Part shown: positions 1-7,850 of the stretch, one piece after another
How the letters are laid out: each line of letters opens with the position of its first letter
How positions within the stretch are numbered: position 1 is the first letter of the stretch
NCBI GenBank assembly: GCA_965284365.1
Contig: OZ260079.1
Coordinates: forward strand, 4,464,001 to 4,528,000
Length of the DNA: 64,000 bases
Reading direction: 5' to 3'
From: Phragmitibacter sp965284365
GTDB lineage: Bacteria; Verrucomicrobiota; Verrucomicrobiia; Verrucomicrobiales; Verrucomicrobiaceae
Position numbers and translations under genes: made by a program
The notes under the pieces: model-generated
Told to the model about the DNA's origin: nothing
What the model saw: the letters and a program-made list of their open reading frames with translations, nothing else
Database searches by the model: none

Positions 1-1694
1 GAGGAAAAGTGCTGACTTCAGTTGGGCCCACCAACGACGTTGCATATGCCGCAGCGCTTCAGCTCGACGGGAAGCTTGTGGTTGCAGGGACAGTGGTCAA
101 TTCAAGCGAACAGCGTGTGCTTGGGCTCGTGCGTTACCTTCCGAATGGCGAGCTTGATTCCACTTTCGGCAGCAGCGGCAAGGTGATCTCTACAGTAACG
201 GGAGACGACAGTGGGCGCAGTATTGCCCTTCAGAGTGACGGAAAGATTTTGGTGGCTGGTTCAGCATGGGGCGGTTCAGCCCACTACAACTTCGTCCTTG
301 CGCGCTATACGGCTGACGGCTTTTTAGATAGCTCTTTTGGGACTGGCGGAAGTGTGAAGACGCCCATTGGCCCGGAGGACGACTTTGCCTATTCAGTCGC
401 CATTCAGAGCGACGGGAAGATTGTCGTTGCTGGTCAGGCCTACAACGGAACAAATGTGGATTTCGCCATGGCTCGTTATACAGCAAGCGGAAGCCTTGAC
501 ACTTCGTTCGGGACGGGCGGCAAGGTCCTCACCGCAGCGACGGCAGGCGACGATGAGGGGCGATCTGTAGCCATTCAGAGCGACGGCAAGATCTTAATCG
601 CTGGCTCCAGTCAGATTGGGAGCTTCACGGACCATGTCCTCATCCGCTACACATCTTCTGGAAGCCTAGACAGCACTTTCGGCAACGCAGGAGTTGTCAT
701 CACTCAAGTGAGCAACCGCTATGATTACGGCAAAAGTATGTGTCTCCAGTCGGACGGAAAGATATTGGTGGGGGGCTACGGGTCGAACGGCACTTCATTT
801 GATTTCACACTCGTGCGCTACACGCCCAACGGAGAGCCAGACAGTGCTTTCGGGTCCGATGGCAAAGTGATGACACCGGTGGGGCCTCGCCACGACTATG
901 GCCAATGCATCGCGCTTCAGCCGGACGGAAAGATCATCGTGGGTGGTTATGCCGACAACGGCATCGACAATGATGACAACGACTTCGCGTTGGTGAGGTA
1001 CGGAGCGCCGCTCGAAGCGCTTGTCGAGACAGGCGCAGCGGCATCGTTGGCAGCGGAAAGCGTCACGCTCTCTGGTAGCGTTAACGCTCAGGGGGTGGTC
1101 ACCCAGACTTGGTGGGAATACGGGACGAGCGCAAGTTATGGGCAGGCGACGGCGGGGTCCGTAATCGGCTTCGAAAACACCGTTCAGCCAGTGAATGTAA
1201 CGCTGAGTGCGCTGGCACCAGGAACTACGTATTATTACCGGCTTGCAGCGCAAAGTGGTGACGCTATCTCCTACGGAACAAGCCAGTCCTTCACGACGCT
1301 TACGCTGGCCCAAGCATGGCGAAAAACGCATTTCGGCAGTACTGACGTGACCTCGGCATCTACTTACCTCGCTGATCCCGATGGGGATGGCCTGAAGAAC
1401 CAGGTCGAGCGCGCCTTCGGTTTAGACCCGAAAAGCGGCTCGATCCCTGTATTGATGCCCCTGCCGGAGAGGGTCGGGAACACCTTCGTAGTTACCTGCA
1501 CGGTTCCCACCGAAAGCCGTGACCTGTCCATTGGAGCCGACTGGAGCGCATCCCAACAGCCCGGAAGTTGGACGCCAATCCCGGATGGCGCGGGAAGTCA
1601 GCATCTCATCGAAGGGAATACACACACCTTTACAGTCCCAGCGGCCAACTGGAGCCACCTGTTCATGCGCGTGAGCGTCACCGGCGGCGATTAA
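1..1694 (+). CDS. Delta-60 repeat surface protein, 5' end outside window
   Basis: The reading frame is open to the window edge, and the codons before the GTG at 9 read G-K, completing a repeat motif (GKVLTSVG), so the true start lies upstream. About six delta-60 repeats follow (pattern QSDGKILVAG ... LDSTFG..GKV), roughly residues 1-330, expected to form a beta-propeller-like extracellular module. Residues about 335-430 resemble a fibronectin type III domain (SALAPGTTYYYRL). The tail contains ADPDGDGLKNQVERAFGLDP, the calcium-binding-like 'DPDGDG' spacer common at the C-terminus of verrucomicrobial secreted proteins. Likely exported or surface attached; function unknown. Pieces of its 3' end and flank recur at 7.02 kb, suggesting it belongs to the mobile region. 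Confidence 0.85.
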   Translation, partial: GKVLTSVGPTNDVAYAAALQLDGKLVVAGTVVNSSEQRVLGLVRYLPNGELDSTFGSSGKVISTVTGDDSGRSIALQSDGKILVAGSAWGGSAHYNFVLARYTADGFLDSSFGTGGSVKTPIGPEDDFAYSVAIQSDGKIVVAGQAYNGTNVDFAMARYTASGSLDTSFGTGGKVLTAATAGDDEGRSVAIQSDGKILIAGSSQIGSFTDHVLIRYTSSGSLDSTFGNAGVVITQVSNRYDYGKSMCLQSDGKILVGGYGSNGTSFDFTLVRYTPNGEPDSAFGSDGKVMTPVGPRHDYGQCIALQPDGKIIVGGYADNGIDNDDNDFALVRYGAPLEALVETGAAASLAAESVTLSGSVNAQGVVTQTWWEYGTSASYGQATAGSVIGFENTVQPVNVTLSALAPGTTYYYRLAAQSGDAISYGTSQSFTTLTLAQAWRKTHFGSTDVTSASTYLADPDGDGLKNQVERAFGLDPKSGSIPVLMPLPERVGNTFVVTCTVPTESRDLSIGADWSASQQPGSWTPIPDGAGSQHLIEGNTHTFTVPAANWSHLFMRVSVTGGD

Positions 1695-2625
1695 TAAAAG
1701 TCCAAGGCTCAGCATCACAATTGAGAAACGCGAGAACGGGCTCCGCTGTTATCCATGGAGAGGGGGGCTGACCTCAAATAGGCGGGACAAGCTCAATGCT
1801 CCGCGCATGAGAGCGAACTGATCGGGCTGTGGCGGTTCGAAATTCAGTGGCGGTTTTTCTGCACAGGAACCGGCCTTCCTTGAACTCTCCGTTCCGCCCT
1901 CCATCGGAAGACGGTAGTGACGAGCCCGTGCCTCGGAACTAGGTCGGCGCGCAGGAAAGAGCATCCTTCGCCTAAGATGTTGAGTGGCCTAGCAAGCGAC
2001 CTTGCTGTGGTTTATCTCGCTGCGCGGGTTCGACAACCTGTGCGGGTTGGGAGGGGAGGGGGGGCCGGTATTGCTTCGCTGCGTGTCTGCTCTACAGGGT
2101 TTCCAGTTTCTTTGGGTCGGCACAGTGACAAAGACCATCGACTTGATGCTCCCATTCCTCCCGGATAAAGCGGAATAATCCGTCTCGGGGACCGGTCAGG
2201 CATGCTAAATGGCACGTGACAGACGCATCAGTATTTACTGTTTGCTGCGGTTCAGGATGGCCGTGTAGTGCGAAGCCGCTGCGACAACAGCCGAGCTGAC
2301 TGTCCCTTTCTATTGCAAAGCTCCTCTTTGATGTCCCGCATCATGACAGGGTCTCCTACTCTCGTAGCCACCGATGTGAGTGCTTCTAAGTCGGTGAGCT
2401 TATACTTGAGATAAGGGCGATGTGTGGTTTTTGGTTTTGCTTGGTTCATGCCCCAAAGCTTCCCAATCACCGGACATTGTCAATAGAGCCCCCGGAATCG
2501 CGGGGAGGCTTTCGGATGCTCTTTTTGTCTGCATGTTCATGTTGGCTATGAACCCCTGACTTACCAAAGCGCTAAATCTATCGAATTGCGCTCACACTGA
2601 GGAAGATGCGAGTACTCTTTATTTT
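1695..2625. other. Non-coding flank with decayed repeat
   Basis: No convincing gene. Positions about 1750-2130 are a diverged copy of 7080-7420 (shared blocks such as GGAAAGAGCATCCT and a CACAGTGACAAAG block near 2125 and 7410). Positions about 2505-2560 resemble 7500-7540. The stretch therefore looks like an old mobile-element flank. A weak minus-strand frame at 2252-2449 is listed separately. Confidence 0.6.
2252..2449 (-). CDS. Possible small protein, unrecognised
   Basis: A 65-residue frame starting at the ATG at 2449 (an in-frame ATG also exists at 2470). The protein is charged and helical-looking, with a central block TDLEALTSVATRVGDPVMMR and several Lys/Arg at the end. No family recognised and no clear ribosome site. 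It lies in an otherwise decayed repeat region, so it may be a chance frame. Confidence 0.25.
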   Translation of the reverse strand: MNQAKPKTTHRPYLKYKLTDLEALTSVATRVGDPVMMRDIKEELCNRKGQSARLLSQRLRTTRPS

Positions 2626-2626
2626 T

Positions 2627-2672
2627 GCACCCCCGCTACAAGCCCTGAGGGCAGGGATTTGAACGGGGGTGC
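2627..2672. repeat. attP-like palindrome / internal element junction
   Basis: Nine-base perfect arms GCACCCCCG (2627-2635) and CGGGGGTGC (2664-2672) enclose a second inverted pair (CAAGCCCT / CAGGGATTTG). The right half continues as GAACGGGGGTGC to 2683 and matches, with 22 of 23 bases, the minus strand of 32311-32333 at the comM junction. A full palindrome here against a half site there fits an internal junction between two elements recombined by the same serine integrase. The assignment as an att site is inference. Confidence 0.6.
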
Positions 2673-2716
2673 GGCGAGCATGACTCCAGGCTGACCGATT
2701 TCAACAAGAGCTCCTC

Positions 2717-2866
2717 TCACGGAGGAGTGATTTCAAAGTGTAGGAGCCTTGTGCCGTTGCTACCCATGCGCACTTCGGCCTTGATATGCTGCACCCGTCC
2801 ATTGTCGAACAAAGGCAGCTCGGTCACGCCGACGCTTCTCCAGGTGCTCAGCCTCCGGTTGGCCTC
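2717..2866 (-). pseudogene. Orphan C-terminus of a surface protein
   Basis: Reading the minus strand to the TGA at 2717-2719 gives an uninterrupted tail that includes STWRSVGVTELPLFDNGRV and then QHIKAEVRMG, GTRLLHFEITPP. This resembles the terminal segment of large verrucomicrobial repeat proteins. No start codon or upstream domain is present, so it is a gene end left by rearrangement. It points towards the att-like palindrome 45 bases away. Confidence 0.45.
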
Positions 2867-2984
2867 TCATAGCCTGAAACTGAGGAGTAGTTAGGTGTTG
2901 TTGCGCGGTCAATCTCTCCCGTGTGCATTCTGCAACGACGCAGAAAGGCGGGCGTTTAATGAACGTACAGCGCTCAGCGTGGAG

Positions 2985-3055
2985 GAGTGGCCGAAGGCTT
3001 TTCGAGATTCGTCAGGGCATCAATGCTTCGCCTTATTTCTTCACGTTTGTCGAGC
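2985..3055 (-). pseudogene. Serine recombinase coiled-coil remnant
   Basis: The minus-strand translation contains DKREEIRRSIDALTNLEKP, which aligns with TKREELRRSIEALEKLAKP in the C-terminal coiled coil of the intact recombinase at 10975-12765. DNA similarity is also visible (TCTTCACG followed by a Lys/Thr-rich block). Nothing of the catalytic domain remains. This marks an earlier related element. Confidence 0.6.
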
Positions 3056-3241
3056 TGATCTGCGCTGCAATGGCCTGGGAGGTGTAAGAAGTGCCCATGC
3101 GCTGTCCGTATTCGTGAGACGAAAGCGCGCATCGGATCATGTGCCATTGAAGTCGGTTCGGCCAAAACGCTTGCAATCGTGTGCTGATCCCTCTACAACT
3201 GACTATTGGGACATAAGCTGTGAAGGTACAGGACAATCAAC

Positions 3242-4252
3242 ATGCAAATTAAGTGCCGCCCAACTTTTACGAGATTTTTGACTTTCTGTTTTTTTTGCAC
3301 CCAACTCAGCGTTGCAGAAGCAGTGGAGTTGATTGAGAGCGGGCGCTGGTCTCTGCGTGGAAAAATGGAGGGGGGCAAACTCGTACCGACATTCGATCAA
3401 ACTAGCATTTACTCAGTAGAATTAAATAAGGACGGAAGCTGTGTCTACTTTCGTCCCGGAGGCTATGGGAACTTGTCTCGCCTCGAAGAGGGAACATGGC
3501 GTCAAGATGGAGTGAAAATTATTCTGGACGTTCAATATGCTGTCTTTGGGGGTAACGGCCAAATGAAATCTATCACTGAGACCTTCGTGGTATCCGGAAA
3601 GGACCTTCTGTGGCAACTAAATGGGAAAACCACCACAAGCATGTCACCAGACGGTGAAATCCGGTACCGCGCGGTCATCGCTGCAAAGCCGGACGATTCG
3701 GAGCCATCGGCAAACCCTACACCTGGGTCTGAACGGGTTAAAATAGACAGGAAGGGATTAGTTGAGGAGGCAATTTTAGATCCCGCGTATCGCGCGCAGG
3801 TAGAGGCCGAATTGGAAGCAGCGCAGAAAAAATGGTTGAGCGACGAGCGCGGCAAAGAAGATAATTTTGAAAAAGTTCGCAAGGAGCAGATTGACGCATG
3901 GCGAGCTAGTCTCTCTGGGGGACATGCAAGTTTCGACGACCATCCTGACGTTATGGCCATCAAGGCGTTGACTGGACAACAAGGCGTATTGATTGCGCCG
4001 ACTGTGGCCCGCAAATATGACAATATGCTGATTGATAGAGGTTGGTATCCGTATGCCGACAAGGCTGACGATGATACCGAAGAGCACCTGCGCAGTTTTC
4101 GAGAACGGTACACGCCTCAGAATGAAATCAAAATACCTACCGATATTAAAATTGATGCGCTAGGCATTAGTGATCCCGACATCCCAGTTGGTATCGACAT
4201 ACCTAGCTACAAGGCCATCCGCGACCACTATCTGAAAACAGAGGTAAAATGA
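3242..4252 (+). CDS. Secreted lipocalin-like protein with shared C-terminal module (copy 1)
   Basis: 336 residues. An N-terminal signal peptide (hydrophobic LTFCFFCTQLSVAEA) precedes a beta-rich region (about 25-140; ELNKDGSCVYF ... GTWRQDGVKIIL) of the type seen in small lipocalin-like or copper-resistance-like secreted proteins. After a Pro/Ser linker, the charged C-terminal module (about 147-336) is encoded by DNA identical to 6146-6734. Start ATG 3242. The stop lies just before the ATG of the next gene (4254), so the two are cotranscribed. Function unknown; divergent heads on an identical tail suggest the tail is the conserved working part. Confidence 0.75.
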   Translation: MQIKCRPTFTRFLTFCFFCTQLSVAEAVELIESGRWSLRGKMEGGKLVPTFDQTSIYSVELNKDGSCVYFRPGGYGNLSRLEEGTWRQDGVKIILDVQYAVFGGNGQMKSITETFVVSGKDLLWQLNGKTTTSMSPDGEIRYRAVIAAKPDDSEPSANPTPGSERVKIDRKGLVEEAILDPAYRAQVEAELEAAQKKWLSDERGKEDNFEKVRKEQIDAWRASLSGGHASFDDHPDVMAIKALTGQQGVLIAPTVARKYDNMLIDRGWYPYADKADDDTEEHLRSFRERYTPQNEIKIPTDIKIDALGISDPDIPVGIDIPSYKAIRDHYLKTEVK

Positions 4253-4267
4253 CATGCGCTACCAGAT
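3679..4267 (+). repeat. 589-bp perfect direct repeat, copy 1
   Basis: Identical base for base to 6146-6734 (offset 2467). It covers the C-terminal module of the upstream gene, its stop codon and the first 14 bases of the gene at 4254. Flanks differ completely, so the identity reflects recent duplication or gene conversion. Confidence 0.95.
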
Positions 4268-5636
4268 AATTGTTTTCCTCCTTCTCACAGGCAGCCTACG
4301 CGCGGAGCTACACCATTTTCATGGCATTTTAGACGCCGTAGCGATGGCTGATGTTGCTAAGGCCGAAAAGCTAATTGAAAAGGACGTCCCCAATAGTGCT
4401 GACGACTTCGAGCGTTCGATTCTGGCCAGCCTACGAAGCTCTGTAACTGCTCTGAAAGCTAAAGCAACGCGCACCGGCCTAACAAGTAAGGCCTTGGTGA
4501 AGCGTGCGTCTGAGACGGAAGAAACTTGGCGTCGTACGAAACAGGAGTCGAGTTTCAATTCCATTACAGAAGACCTTCGCCTAGCTATAGTGTTAGACCC
4601 TGAAAACACGTATGCAATGAGCGGCCTTGCGAACATTTATTCTCTCGTGAAAGACAGAGTCCAGGTTCGCAAATGGGCCGAGGCAACACTGTGTCGGGGG
4701 CGTATCGAAAACTTTCAAGGCGAAGAGAATGATGCGTTCATTAAATGGCTAATCGTTCAAATCGATCCTGAAGAAAAGGCTCTCCTGGAGCTTGCTAAAT
4801 CCAAGCATCCCAGACTGTCAGCAGCGGTCTATATGAGCAGCAGAGCATATGCTTATTTTGTTCAAAAGCAGCCTGAGGACTGCATGGAGTTTGCTGGACG
4901 GGGCCTCCGCTTCATGGAGAGCGCTAACGAATCCGAGAAAGAGGATGGCCTTCGTGGGAAATTGCTGGGACTGCGAGGATGGGCTTCTTGTTTGAAGGTT
5001 TACAAAGGCGGTGTCACCCTTCCAGGAGGCGCAGAAAAAACCGAAGATTTTATCAAAAATCAAATTCAGGAGGCAAACTTTGTTTTAAAAGATCTTGAAG
5101 CTGCCATGCGGCATGCCCCTACGGACTCTCATGCCTCGGAGTGGAAAAAGTGGGCGTCCGAAATGTCGGACCGTAGTGCGTATTGGTCATCAGAATTGGC
5201 CAAACTTGCAGTTCCAAGGCGCAATTTTTTTGCAGTACTTCCACGTGTTGGAACAGGAATAGTGTCAGAGCCAGTTTCGGTCCCGCCAGCGGAGCCAGTT
5301 CCGGTCCCGCGAGCAGAGCCAGTTCCGGTCCCGCGAGCCGAGCCAGTTCCGGTCCCGCGAGCCGAGCCAGTTCCGGTCCCGCGAGCCGAGCCAGTTCCGG
5401 TCCCTAGCCGCAAGCCTAGTCCTGTTCCCCGACCGACTCTGCCCACGGCGGAATTCTTATCGGGCGGCCACATCAAAAGCCCCTTCGTCGACAAGGTGCT
5501 TGACGCTCGCGGCTACAAGGCGGGAGATAGAGCCCGGTGTCCATACACCAACAAAGTCTTCATAATCCCAGGGAATTTCAGTGATGAAGAGGACGCACTA
5601 CCTTGGCCTAATGCCAAGCGGCCGAGAGCTTTATGA
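4254..5636 (+). CDS. Secreted helical-repeat protein with proline-rich spacer
   Basis: 460 residues. Signal peptide MRYQIIVFLLLTGSLRAE. Residues about 20-320 are helical and TPR-like (VLDPENTYAMSGLANIYSL). Residues about 339-385 are a proline-rich spacer made of an 8-residue repeat (EPVPVPRA). The final 60 residues carry SPFVDKVLDARGYKAGDRAR, then CPYTNKVFIIPGNF, a C-terminal motif I associate with verrucomicrobial exported proteins but cannot name. The start at 4254 lies one base after the stop of the upstream gene, indicating translational coupling. Function unknown; possibly an envelope scaffold partner of the flanking lipocalin-like proteins. Confidence 0.75.
   Translation: MRYQIIVFLLLTGSLRAELHHFHGILDAVAMADVAKAEKLIEKDVPNSADDFERSILASLRSSVTALKAKATRTGLTSKALVKRASETEETWRRTKQESSFNSITEDLRLAIVLDPENTYAMSGLANIYSLVKDRVQVRKWAEATLCRGRIENFQGEENDAFIKWLIVQIDPEEKALLELAKSKHPRLSAAVYMSSRAYAYFVQKQPEDCMEFAGRGLRFMESANESEKEDGLRGKLLGLRGWASCLKVYKGGVTLPGGAEKTEDFIKNQIQEANFVLKDLEAAMRHAPTDSHASEWKKWASEMSDRSAYWSSELAKLAVPRRNFFAVLPRVGTGIVSEPVSVPPAEPVPVPRAEPVPVPRAEPVPVPRAEPVPVPRAEPVPVPSRKPSPVPRPTLPTAEFLSGGHIKSPFVDKVLDARGYKAGDRARCPYTNKVFIIPGNFSDEEDALPWPNAKRPRAL
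5268..5405 (+). repeat. 24-bp in-frame tandem repeat
   Basis: Units begin at 5268, 5292, 5316, 5340, 5364 and 5388 (GAGCCAGTTCCGGTCCCGCG core), the first and last diverged. They encode EPVPVPRA and lie inside the 460-residue secreted protein. Copy number is probably variable by slippage. Confidence 0.95.
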
Positions 5637-5723
5637 CTCGTTGGTTAAGCGGCTGATTGATGAAAGAGTTGCATCAGAGATGGCCTACACGGTAAACGTA
5701 TTCGAATATCAGCGAGGACCAAT

Positions 5724-6719
5724 ATGACCGCATTAGTCAGATCATTCGTTTGTTTAATGGCCCTCAATTTAATGGGATTTGCCAACGCTCTCGAACTTGG
5801 AGGCACGACTTGGAAAACTGGCGATAGGCAGTTGGTCTTGAGTAAAGATGGGACGTTTACGGCTGACTATCCGGGCACCACTCGAAATGGAATCACGAGG
5901 ATAACGGGACTTTGGACGCAGGAAGGTAGTGTGCTAATCTTAAATTTTCAGAAGGCTACCGGGACAGAAGGAGAAAGTCCACAGTCCGATGTAGTTACCT
6001 TTGACGCAACTGCCACGGGCCTCAGCGAAAGAGGAGGTTTCCTTGGGAGATTGTGGTTCGGTTTGAGCGAAATGAAAAACGTAACAATCCAGCCTGATGT
6101 TGCACGGCCTAAAATGGCTGATAACTCTATCAATAAGGAAAAAGACGCTGCAAAGCCGGACGATTCGGAGCCATCGGCAAACCCTACACCTGGGTCTGAA
6201 CGGGTTAAAATAGACAGGAAGGGATTAGTTGAGGAGGCAATTTTAGATCCCGCGTATCGCGCGCAGGTAGAGGCCGAATTGGAAGCAGCGCAGAAAAAAT
6301 GGTTGAGCGACGAGCGCGGCAAAGAAGATAATTTTGAAAAAGTTCGCAAGGAGCAGATTGACGCATGGCGAGCTAGTCTCTCTGGGGGACATGCAAGTTT
6401 CGACGACCATCCTGACGTTATGGCCATCAAGGCGTTGACTGGACAACAAGGCGTATTGATTGCGCCGACTGTGGCCCGCAAATATGACAATATGCTGATT
6501 GATAGAGGTTGGTATCCGTATGCCGACAAGGCTGACGATGATACCGAAGAGCACCTGCGCAGTTTTCGAGAACGGTACACGCCTCAGAATGAAATCAAAA
6601 TACCTACCGATATTAAAATTGATGCGCTAGGCATTAGTGATCCCGACATCCCAGTTGGTATCGACATACCTAGCTACAAGGCCATCCGCGACCACTATCT
6701 GAAAACAGAGGTAAAATGA
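5724..6719 (+). CDS. Secreted lipocalin-like protein with shared C-terminal module (copy 2)
   Basis: 331 residues. Signal peptide (SFVCLMALNLMGFANA), then a beta-rich N-terminal domain of about 110 residues (GGTTWKTGDRQLVLSKDGTF ... GLWTQEGSVLILNF) unrelated in detail to copy 1, then the same charged C-terminal module, identical in DNA from 6146. The module ends DIPSYKAIRDHYLKTEVK. Eighty-seven bases separate it from the upstream gene, so the three genes may form one operon. Confidence 0.75.
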   Translation: MTALVRSFVCLMALNLMGFANALELGGTTWKTGDRQLVLSKDGTFTADYPGTTRNGITRITGLWTQEGSVLILNFQKATGTEGESPQSDVVTFDATATGLSERGGFLGRLWFGLSEMKNVTIQPDVARPKMADNSINKEKDAAKPDDSEPSANPTPGSERVKIDRKGLVEEAILDPAYRAQVEAELEAAQKKWLSDERGKEDNFEKVRKEQIDAWRASLSGGHASFDDHPDVMAIKALTGQQGVLIAPTVARKYDNMLIDRGWYPYADKADDDTEEHLRSFRERYTPQNEIKIPTDIKIDALGISDPDIPVGIDIPSYKAIRDHYLKTEVK

Positions 6720-6734
6720 CATGCGCTACCAGAT
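6146..6734 (+). repeat. 589-bp perfect direct repeat, copy 2
   Basis: Identical to 3679-4267. The copy ends inside a truncated start (ATGCGCTACCAGAT) of the 460-residue gene; after 6734 the sequence repeats AGATAATTG once and then diverges, so no downstream gene follows. Confidence 0.95.
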
Positions 6735-6888
6735 CAGATAATTGGGTCGGTCATCTACACCAAATGACAAGTGTGCTGAACGTGTGGGTTTGTGTGTACC
6801 GAAAAACTGGCTGCACTGGGGCGACATCCAACCCCGAGCGCTTCTTAGTCCTCTGCTCTCGCGGCGTGAGGGCGTCGCCCTCCCCTGC

Positions 6889-6993
6889 GGGGCGGGGCTA
6901 GGAGCAGTGTAAGCCCCTAAAGAGCAGGCTGCTTTGTCCAGCCACCGTCACTCTGTGGTTTTCTTGGCGGTCGCCTTGCGAAGGAGGGCACGG
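6889..6993 (-). pseudogene. Recombinase 3'-end scar 1
   Basis: A diverged copy of 10918-11025, the 3' end and downstream flank of the large serine recombinase. It has the GC-rich GGGGCGGGGCTAGGAGCAGTG block and the TTCTTGGCGGTCGCCTTGCG block coding for the recombinase tail (Arg-Lys-Ala-Thr-Ala-Lys). Only the very end of the gene is kept. Confidence 0.75.
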
Positions 6994-7014
6994 ACGTTAC
7001 TCCGTGCCTGTGGA

Positions 7015-7560
7015 GCAACCCGGTACAGCATCTCATCGAAGGGAAAACCAACCCCCTCACGGTCTCAGCGGTCAACCCAGGTCAGGGCAGACCTGAAACA
7101 GGCGGTCGGAGAAGCTGAATGCTCCGCACCTGGAAGTGAATTGATCGGGCGGTTCGAAGCCCGCTAGCAATTTCTATGCACAGGAACAGGGCTCCCTTGA
7201 TGTCTTCAGTCCGCTTACACCAGTTAAGGCGGTGGAGGCGTAGGCCTGACTTGGAACTAGTGCGGAGGAAAGAGCATCCTACGCCCAAGATGTTGACTGG
7301 CCATGGAAGCGACTTTAACTGTTTGGTTGATGTTCGGGGGAAGGGAGCATGTTTGCTTTGCTCCTTGTCGGCCCTTCAGGGTACCAAGTTGCTGCACGGT
7401 TCTTCTGCTCGTCACAGTGACAAAGGCTAGAAAGTGGCAACATGCCCGATGAACGACCATTGACCGCGCATCTCTGTAGCGCCCATTGAACAGCCCATGG
7501 CTTCCGGGTGCTCTTTGCCGGGTGTTCATGTTGGCAACGCATTGGCCGCGTTTTTATTTG
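7015..7560. repeat. Decayed copy of the delta-60 gene end and flank
   Basis: Begins CAGCATCTCATCGAAGGGAA, matching the 3' coding part of the first gene (about 1600), and continues in register with 1750-2130 and 2505-2560. No open frame survives. It sits between recombinase scars 1 and 2. Confidence 0.65.
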
Positions 7561-7650
7561 TGCCACTTTACTCGCCTCCGCAAAAGTGGCGAGTGCGCTG
7601 AGCAGGTTGTGGTCTTCTGGCTCCTCGCTGTGCGAGGACGGCGCCCTCTG

Positions 7651-7830
7651 CGGGGCGGGGCTAGGAGAAGTGTAAGCCCCTAGAGCAGGCTGCTTTCTCC
7701 GGCCACCGTCACTCTGCGGCATTCTTGGCGGTCGCCTTGCGAAGGAAGGCAGGTTCTTTGAGTTGCGCCCAACGGCAGGGGTCACAGCTTTTTAGTCTCG
7801 GGTAGAACTGACTGGCGTCCTTCACTTCCA
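7651..7830 (-). pseudogene. Recombinase 3'-end scar 2
   Basis: The longest and best kept scar. Its minus-strand translation reads VKDASQFYPRLKSCDPCRWA and on to LKEPAFLRKATAKNAAE, close to the last 40 residues of the intact recombinase (VKDASQFYRRLNSCDPCRWA). The CxxC partner upstream is lost. The HNH gene starts about 20 bases further on. Confidence 0.85.
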
Positions 7831-7850
7831 AAGCTACCATTACACACGTA

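Noticed and set aside
3532..4113. Minus-strand open frame, repeated at 5948-6580
   Set aside because: Antisense shadow of the duplicated C-terminal module; it is duplicated only because the DNA is.
5268..5405. Regular 24-base repeats resembling a CRISPR array
   Set aside because: The units are directly adjacent without spacers and encode an in-frame EPVPVPRA repeat inside a secreted protein.
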